A stretch of 64,000 nucleotides of DNA, taken from contig CBDIHL010000045.1 of the NCBI GenBank assembly GCA_965279125.1, positions 124,001-188,000 of the forward strand. Reading direction: 5' to 3'. The DNA is from Dinoroseobacter sp965279125 (lineage in GTDB: Bacteria > Pseudomonadota > Alphaproteobacteria > Rhodobacterales > Rhodobacteraceae). Positions within the stretch are counted from its first letter, which is position 1. Each line of letters begins with the position of its first letter. This document shows, in pieces, positions 59,865-64,000 of the stretch. A model generated the notes under the pieces. That model searched no databases. It was not told where the DNA came from and was given only the letters and a program-made list of their open reading frames with translations. The position numbers and the translations under genes were made by a program.

Positions 59865-61469
59865 ATGTGGGACTATATTAAGATGATCCTCCTGGGGGTC
59901 GTTGTACTGGGCGCAGCAATTGCTGCGAACTTTGCACGCGATCTTGCGTATCAGGTTCATGCGATCATCATTCTAGCAACGGCCGGTGGCCTATTTATCT
60001 GGACCGTCCGCCGCGCGGGCGAGCCAAAAGCAGCCCTCGCAGGTGGCGGCGAATACATGGATGATGTCATCCGTGCAGGCGTTATCGCGACGGCATTCTG
60101 GGGGGTGGTCGGATTTCTGGCCGGGACGTTTATCGCGTTCCAACTGGCCTATCCGATTCTGAACTTCGAATGGGCGCAAGGCTATCTGAATTTCGGCAAA
60201 CTTCGCCCGCTGCACACGTCAGCGGTGATTTTTGCGTTTGGGGGCAACGCTTTGATCTGCACGTCGTTCTACATCGTGCAGCGCACCTCGGCCTCGCGGC
60301 TTTGGGGCGGTAATCTCGCGTGGTTTGTCTTCTGGGGCTATAACTTCTTCATCGTGCTGGCGGCGACGGGGTACCTTCTGGGAGCCACGCAATCGAAAGA
60401 ATATGCCGAGCCTGAGTGGTATGTAGACCTGTGGCTGACCGTCGTTTGGGTCGCCTATCTGCTGGTCTTTATGGGCACGATCATGACCCGCAAAGAAAAG
60501 CATATCTACGTGGCCAACTGGTTCTTCCTCGCGTTCATCGTGACCGTGGCGATGCTGCATATCGTGAACAACTTGTCCTTGCCCGTGTCGATCTTCGGCT
60601 CGCGGTCGGTTTCGGCCTTCTCGGGTGTGCAAGATGCGATGGTGCAGTGGTGGTACGGCCATAACGCGGTGGGCTTCTTCCTGACCGCAGGCTTCCTGGG
60701 CATGATGTACTACTTCGTTCCCAAGCAGGCCGAGCGGCCCGTGTTCAGCTATAAGCTGTCGATCATCCACTTCTGGGCGTTGATCTTCCTCTATATCTGG
60801 GCGGGTCCACACCACTTGCATTACACCGCACTGCCGGACTGGGCTTCGACCCTCGGCATGGTGTTCTCGATCGTGCTGTGGATGCCTTCATGGGGCGGTA
60901 TGATCAACGGTCTGATGACGCTGTCTGGCGCATGGGACAAGCTGCGCACCGACCCCGTGATCCGCATGATGGTTGTGTCTATCGGCTTCTACGGCATGTC
61001 CACATTCGAGGGTCCGATGATGTCGATCCGCGCAGTGAACTCGCTGTCGCATTACACCGACTGGACCATCGGGCACGTGCATTCCGGCGCGCTTGGATGG
61101 AACGGTATGATCACCTTCGGTGCATTGTACTTCCTGGTGCCAAAGCTGTGGAACAAAGAGCGTCTCTACTCGCTGTCGATGGTGTCCTGGCACTTCTGGC
61201 TCGCGACGATCGGGATCGTGCTCTACGCGTCCTCGATGTGGGTGACCGGTATCATGGAAGGCCTGATGTGGCGCGAAGTTGATGCCAACGGCTTCCTTGT
61301 GAACTCGTTCGCCGACACGGTGGCCGCGAAGTTCCCAATGTATGTCGTGCGGGCTTTGGGCGGTGTTCTGTTCCTCGCCGGTTCGGTCATCATGTGTGTC
61401 AACCTCTGGCTGACAGTCACGCGAGGCAAGGCGCAAGCCGCGGCTCCGCTGGCCCAGCCTGCTGAATAA
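59865..61469 (+). CDS. ccoN: cbb3-type cytochrome c oxidase subunit I
   Basis: CcoN is the haem-copper catalytic subunit of the high-affinity cbb3 oxidase in the inner membrane. The 534-residue protein has about twelve helices. RPLHTSAVIFAFGG holds a haem b ligand, WWYGHNAVGFFLT a CuB histidine, GPHHLHYTALPDW the paired CuB histidines and YTDWTIGHVHSGALGWNG the haem ligands of the b3 site. The start MWDYIKM was chosen by ribosome site; a longer in-frame upstream part is unlikely. First gene of ccoNOQP. Confidence 0.97.
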   Translation: MWDYIKMILLGVVVLGAAIAANFARDLAYQVHAIIILATAGGLFIWTVRRAGEPKAALAGGGEYMDDVIRAGVIATAFWGVVGFLAGTFIAFQLAYPILNFEWAQGYLNFGKLRPLHTSAVIFAFGGNALICTSFYIVQRTSASRLWGGNLAWFVFWGYNFFIVLAATGYLLGATQSKEYAEPEWYVDLWLTVVWVAYLLVFMGTIMTRKEKHIYVANWFFLAFIVTVAMLHIVNNLSLPVSIFGSRSVSAFSGVQDAMVQWWYGHNAVGFFLTAGFLGMMYYFVPKQAERPVFSYKLSIIHFWALIFLYIWAGPHHLHYTALPDWASTLGMVFSIVLWMPSWGGMINGLMTLSGAWDKLRTDPVIRMMVVSIGFYGMSTFEGPMMSIRAVNSLSHYTDWTIGHVHSGALGWNGMITFGALYFLVPKLWNKERLYSLSMVSWHFWLATIGIVLYASSMWVTGIMEGLMWREVDANGFLVNSFADTVAAKFPMYVVRALGGVLFLAGSVIMCVNLWLTVTRGKAQAAAPLAQPAE

Positions 61470-61482
61470 GGAGGACTGACAA

Positions 61483-62208
61483 ATGGCAATCCTTGATAAG
61501 CATAAAATCCTAGAAACCAATGTCACGCTTCTATTGGTGTTCAGCCTTCTGGTGGTCGCCATCGGTGGCATCGTGCAGATCGCACCCCTGTTCTACCTTG
61601 AGAATACCATCGAGGATGTAGAAGGCATGCGCCCCTACTCCCCGTTGGAGCTAGCAGGTCGGGACGTTTATATCCGGGAGGGGTGCTATGTGTGCCACTC
61701 TCAGATGATCCGCCCGATGCGCGACGAGGTGGAGCGCTACGGTCACTACTCGCTGGCGGCGGAGTCGAAATACGACCACCCGTTCCAGTGGGGTTCCAAG
61801 CGGACCGGGCCTGATCTGGCCCGTGTGGGTGGTCGGTATTCGGATGCATGGCATGTTGATCACCTCGTTGATCCGCAATCCGTGGTGCCCGAGAGCGTGA
61901 TGCCGAAATACGGCTTCTTGCTGAACAACGTCATCGACGGCGCGTATATCGGCGAGTTGATGGCGACCCACCGCGCGGTTGGTGTGCCTTACGACGATGT
62001 GATGCTGGCTTCGGCCCAAGCGGACTTCGCCGTACAGGTGGACCCCGATGGCGACTGGGACGACTTCGTTGCACGCTATCCCAAAGCGCAGGTGCGTAAC
62101 TTCGACGGACGCCCTGAGCTGACCGAGATGGACGCGCTGATCGCCTACCTGCAAATGCTGGGCACGCTGGTCGATTTCTCGACCTTCACGCCTGACGCAA
62201 GCCGCTAG
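61483..62208 (+). CDS. ccoO: cbb3-type cytochrome c oxidase subunit II
   Basis: CcoO is the membrane-anchored mono-haem subunit. The 241-residue protein has one N-terminal helix (VTLLLVFSLLVVAIGGIVQIAP) and CYVCH at residues 68-72 within YIREGCYVCHSQMIRPMRDE, the hallmark of CcoO. A methionine ligand lies in ESVMPKYGFLL. It starts 13 bases after ccoN. Confidence 0.97.
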   Translation: MAILDKHKILETNVTLLLVFSLLVVAIGGIVQIAPLFYLENTIEDVEGMRPYSPLELAGRDVYIREGCYVCHSQMIRPMRDEVERYGHYSLAAESKYDHPFQWGSKRTGPDLARVGGRYSDAWHVDHLVDPQSVVPESVMPKYGFLLNNVIDGAYIGELMATHRAVGVPYDDVMLASAQADFAVQVDPDGDWDDFVARYPKAQVRNFDGRPELTEMDALIAYLQMLGTLVDFSTFTPDASR

Positions 62209-62220
62209 GAGGGACCGAGT

Positions 62221-62436
62221 ATGGAAACCTATTCGTTCCTGCGCCAGTTCGCCGATAGCTGGGGGCTTTTGGTGATGTTCGCCTTCTTTGTCTCCGTCAT
62301 CCTCTGGGCCTTCCGGCCCGGGGCGAAGGCAGACCAGAAAGACTGCGCCGACATCGTCTTCCGCAATGACGGACAGCCCGCCCCTGAGGCGTCTCAACCG
62401 ACCCGCGCCACCAAAATGAAGGAGGCAGCGCAATGA
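62221..62436 (+). CDS. ccoQ: cbb3-type oxidase assembly/stability subunit CcoQ
   Basis: The 71-residue protein has METYSFLRQFADSWGLLVMFAFFVSVILWAFRPGAK: a single helix and the conserved WAFRPG end of CcoQ. It stabilises the oxidase and in Rhodobacter also affects redox signalling. The stop overlaps the ccoP start (ATGA). Confidence 0.93.
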   Translation: METYSFLRQFADSWGLLVMFAFFVSVILWAFRPGAKADQKDCADIVFRNDGQPAPEASQPTRATKMKEAAQ

Positions 62437-63308
62437 GCAAGAAACCTGATCCCAAGACCCAACAGGACGATCCGGAAACAACCGGCCACTCCTGGGACGG
62501 TATTCAGGAGTTTAACAACCCTCTGCCGCGCTGGTGGCTCTGGACCTTCTACGCCACGATCATCTGGGGCATTGGCTATACCGTTGCCTATCCCGCATGG
62601 CCGATGCTGAAGGAAGCCACACCGGGACTTCTGGGCTATTCGACCCGCGCAGAAGTGCAGGAAGACATCGACACAGTCGCTTTGGCCAATGCCGATATCG
62701 AAATGCGCCTGGCCTCTGCGGATCTCAGCACGATTGCTGATGATGCAGCGTTGCAAAGCTACGCAACGAATGCCGGTGCAGCCGTGTTCCGCACATGGTG
62801 TGCGCAATGTCACGGGTCGGGCGCTGCAGGCGTTCAGGCGTCGGGCTATCCAAACCTGCTGGACGACGACTGGCTTTGGGGCGGCACCATCGAAGAGATC
62901 CACTACACCGTCAGCCACGGCATTCGGAACGACGTGGATTTTGATGCGCATTGGTCGCAAATGCCTGCGTACGGCGAGTTGTTCACCGAAGACGAGATCG
63001 CGTCCGTGGTGCAGCATGTCAAAGCCATCTCCGGGCAAGATCATGACGCGAGCCTTGCTGAGACGGGCAGTGTCTTGTTCATGGACAACTGTGCTGCTTG
63101 CCATGGTGACGAAGGCATGGGCGACACGTTCCAAGGTGCGCCAAACCTGACCGATGCCATCTGGCTTTACGGTGGGGACGAGGCGACTTTGACCGAAACC
63201 GTGACCTATTCACGCTTCGGCGTCATGCCACCCTGGACCGAGCGTCTGAGCGCGGCTGAGATTGCCGCTGTCAGTGCCTATGTCCACCAGCTCGGGGGCG
63301 GCCAGTAA
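62433..63308 (+). CDS. ccoP: cbb3-type cytochrome c oxidase subunit III (dihaem)
   Basis: CcoP brings electrons to CcoO/CcoN. The 291-residue protein has one N-terminal helix (WWLWTFYATIIWGIGYTVAYP) and two haem c sites: CAQCH at 123-127 and CAACH at 221-225. The GHSWDGIQEFNNPLPRWW segment before the helix is diagnostic. It closes ccoNOQP; a hairpin follows at 63328. Confidence 0.97.
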   Translation: MSKKPDPKTQQDDPETTGHSWDGIQEFNNPLPRWWLWTFYATIIWGIGYTVAYPAWPMLKEATPGLLGYSTRAEVQEDIDTVALANADIEMRLASADLSTIADDAALQSYATNAGAAVFRTWCAQCHGSGAAGVQASGYPNLLDDDWLWGGTIEEIHYTVSHGIRNDVDFDAHWSQMPAYGELFTEDEIASVVQHVKAISGQDHDASLAETGSVLFMDNCAACHGDEGMGDTFQGAPNLTDAIWLYGGDEATLTETVTYSRFGVMPPWTERLSAAEIAAVSAYVHQLGGGQ

Positions 63309-63327
63309 CGGCTCAGCCCTTCGATAA

Positions 63328-63356
63328 CCGAGGCGCAATTGCGCGCCTCGGCTTTC
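63328..63356 (+). terminator. Hairpin after ccoP
   Basis: CCGAGGCGC - AATTGC - GCGCCTCGG, followed by CTTTC. The stem is strong but the T-run is short, so termination may be partial and some ccoG transcripts could come from the ccoN promoter. Confidence 0.6.
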
Positions 63357-63510
63357 GGCACCAATCCCCGTTTCTGTTCGCGCGTTTCCTGGGGGTTGGT
63401 GCCGTTTTAGACTTCAGACCAATAGTTTAGTCGTGTCCTGACAGGATGCCGCAGCGCCACAAGACCCCATGCCCAAGTCGCGAAAGAAACCTAAATCCTC
63501 CATACAAAGT

Positions 63511-63524
63511 TTGACTCAGGTCAA
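63511..63524 (+). promoter_or_regulatory. FNR-like box upstream of ccoG
   Basis: TTGACTCAGGTCAA is a perfect TTGAC-N4-GTCAA dyad, one step from the FNR consensus, 80 bases before the ccoG start. It suggests that ccoG has its own oxygen-controlled promoter. Confidence 0.72.
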
Positions 63525-63604
63525 GGCAGCCACACGGGTTCTCGGCGAAACATAAACCCAAGTAGATTATAAACCTTTACGAGCGCAAAAGGACGGCACC
63601 CCCT

Positions 63605-64000
63605 GTGTCCAACACCGACCCTGCCCCACAATCGCTTTACGCCGCGCGCGAGCCGATTTTCCCCAAGCGCGTTTCCGGCCCTTTCCGCAACTTCAAGTGG
63701 TGGATTATGGCCGTCACCTTGGGGATTTATTACCTGACGCCATGGATCCGCTGGGATCGGGGGCTTAATCTGCCCGACCAGGCGGTACTCGTCGATCTGG
63801 CCAACCGCCGCTTTTTCTTCTTCATGATCGAGATTTGGCCGCACGAGTTTTACTTCGTCGCAGGCCTGCTGATCATGGCCGGGCTCGGGCTGTTTCTGTT
63901 CACCTCGGCGCTGGGCCGCGTCTGGTGCGGCTATACCTGCCCGCAAACGGTCTGGACCGATCTGTTTATCCTCGTCGAGCGCTGGATCGAAGGCGACCGT
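63605..64000 (+). CDS. ccoG: Cytochrome c oxidase accessory protein CcoG (RdxA/FixG), 5' part
   Basis: CcoG is a membrane cupric reductase needed to assemble the CuB site of cbb3 oxidase. The first 132 residues are in the window. They hold LYAAREPIFPKRVSGPFRNFKW, helices at WIMAVTLGIYYLTPWIRW and FYFVAGLLIMAGLGLFLFTSALG, and GRVWCGYTCPQTVWTDLF, the conserved CGYxCPQ motif. I take GTG at 63605 as start since no ATG fits. The ferredoxin domain lies beyond base 64000. Confidence 0.93.
   Translation, partial: MSNTDPAPQSLYAAREPIFPKRVSGPFRNFKWWIMAVTLGIYYLTPWIRWDRGLNLPDQAVLVDLANRRFFFFMIEIWPHEFYFVAGLLIMAGLGLFLFTSALGRVWCGYTCPQTVWTDLFILVERWIEGDR

Noticed and set aside
1..64000. tRNA genes, CRISPR arrays, insertion sequences or prophage
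   Set aside because: No cloverleaf with a TTCGA loop and matching stems, no regularly spaced repeats, no transposase or phage structural motif was seen on either strand.

Overview
The window reads as one continuous chromosomal piece of an alphaproteobacterium of the order Rhodobacterales (Roseobacter/Rhodobacter type). The evidence is the high GC, the fnrL-hemN-ccoNOQP-ccoG block, an Mcl1-type malyl-CoA lyase, the DUF1013 (TrcR) gene, COQ9, the dgcN-dgcA pair and the many small RTX/Hint-type accessory proteins. I see no phage, insertion sequence, tRNA, rRNA operon or CRISPR array. Most of the window is core metabolism.

Layout. 1-5.2 kb: 3' end of argH, two tiny lipoproteins, a DUF2834 membrane protein, lysA and a TIGR02302 low-complexity membrane protein; the last three carry single-base frameshifts. 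5.2-9.2 kb: zinc-ribbon membrane protein, then ftsE-ftsX-plsC-flavoprotein, all overlapping. 9.3-13.3 kb: mcl1, an AraC/GyrI regulator, accA, cytochrome b561 and a divergent MarR gene with a palindromic operator candidate. 13.4-16.3 kb: dgcN-dgcA-dat, a D-glutamate/D-amino-acid cluster. 16.5-20.7 kb: thioredoxin-like protein, DUF1244, N-formylglutamate amidohydrolase, pyk, rpmI-rplT. 20.7-25.6 kb: an accessory island with two tandem RTX-repeat proteins, an in-frame remnant of a second rplT between them, a Hint-domain protein and an EEP-family hydrolase. 25.6-31.3 kb: pheS and pheT, unusually separated by four small genes, the first visibly AT-rich.

31.3-37.7 kb: YtoQ, YghU-like GST (frameshifted), mscL, an Lrp/AsnC regulator, two HupE/UreJ-type proteins, ald, cytochrome c556, a phytanoyl-CoA dioxygenase-like protein and rpsU. 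37.7-41.7 kb: COQ9, quinone oxidoreductase, RNase T2, trcR and a secreted DUF4453-like protein. 41.7-47.9 kb: recR-ybaB-dnaX operon, ankyrin protein, small membrane protein, rsgA and the 4.5S SRP RNA. 47.9-51.1 kb: nudC, an SRPBCC protein, pheA and a membrane-anchored cytochrome c. 51.2-57.0 kb: a complete yejABEF-type peptide ABC importer. 57.0-64.0 kb: the micro-aerobic respiration block: hemN and fnrL divergent around an FNR box, then ccoNOQP with its own FNR box, then the start of ccoG with a third FNR-like box.

Three patterns stand out. First, 15 single-base frameshifts (14 insertions, 1 deletion) are confined to 1.1-4.7, 24.2 and 29.5-32.1 kb; several lie in essential genes, so they look like sequence errors. 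Second, a short motif beginning GAGTATTT recurs six times, always in the sense of the gene that precedes it, several times starting in that gene's stop codon. Third, the RTX region is a tandem duplication that once carried a second copy of the rpmI end and rplT. No clearly new multi-gene system is evident; the duplicated RTX/rplT island and the GAGTATTT motif are the best candidates for something undescribed.
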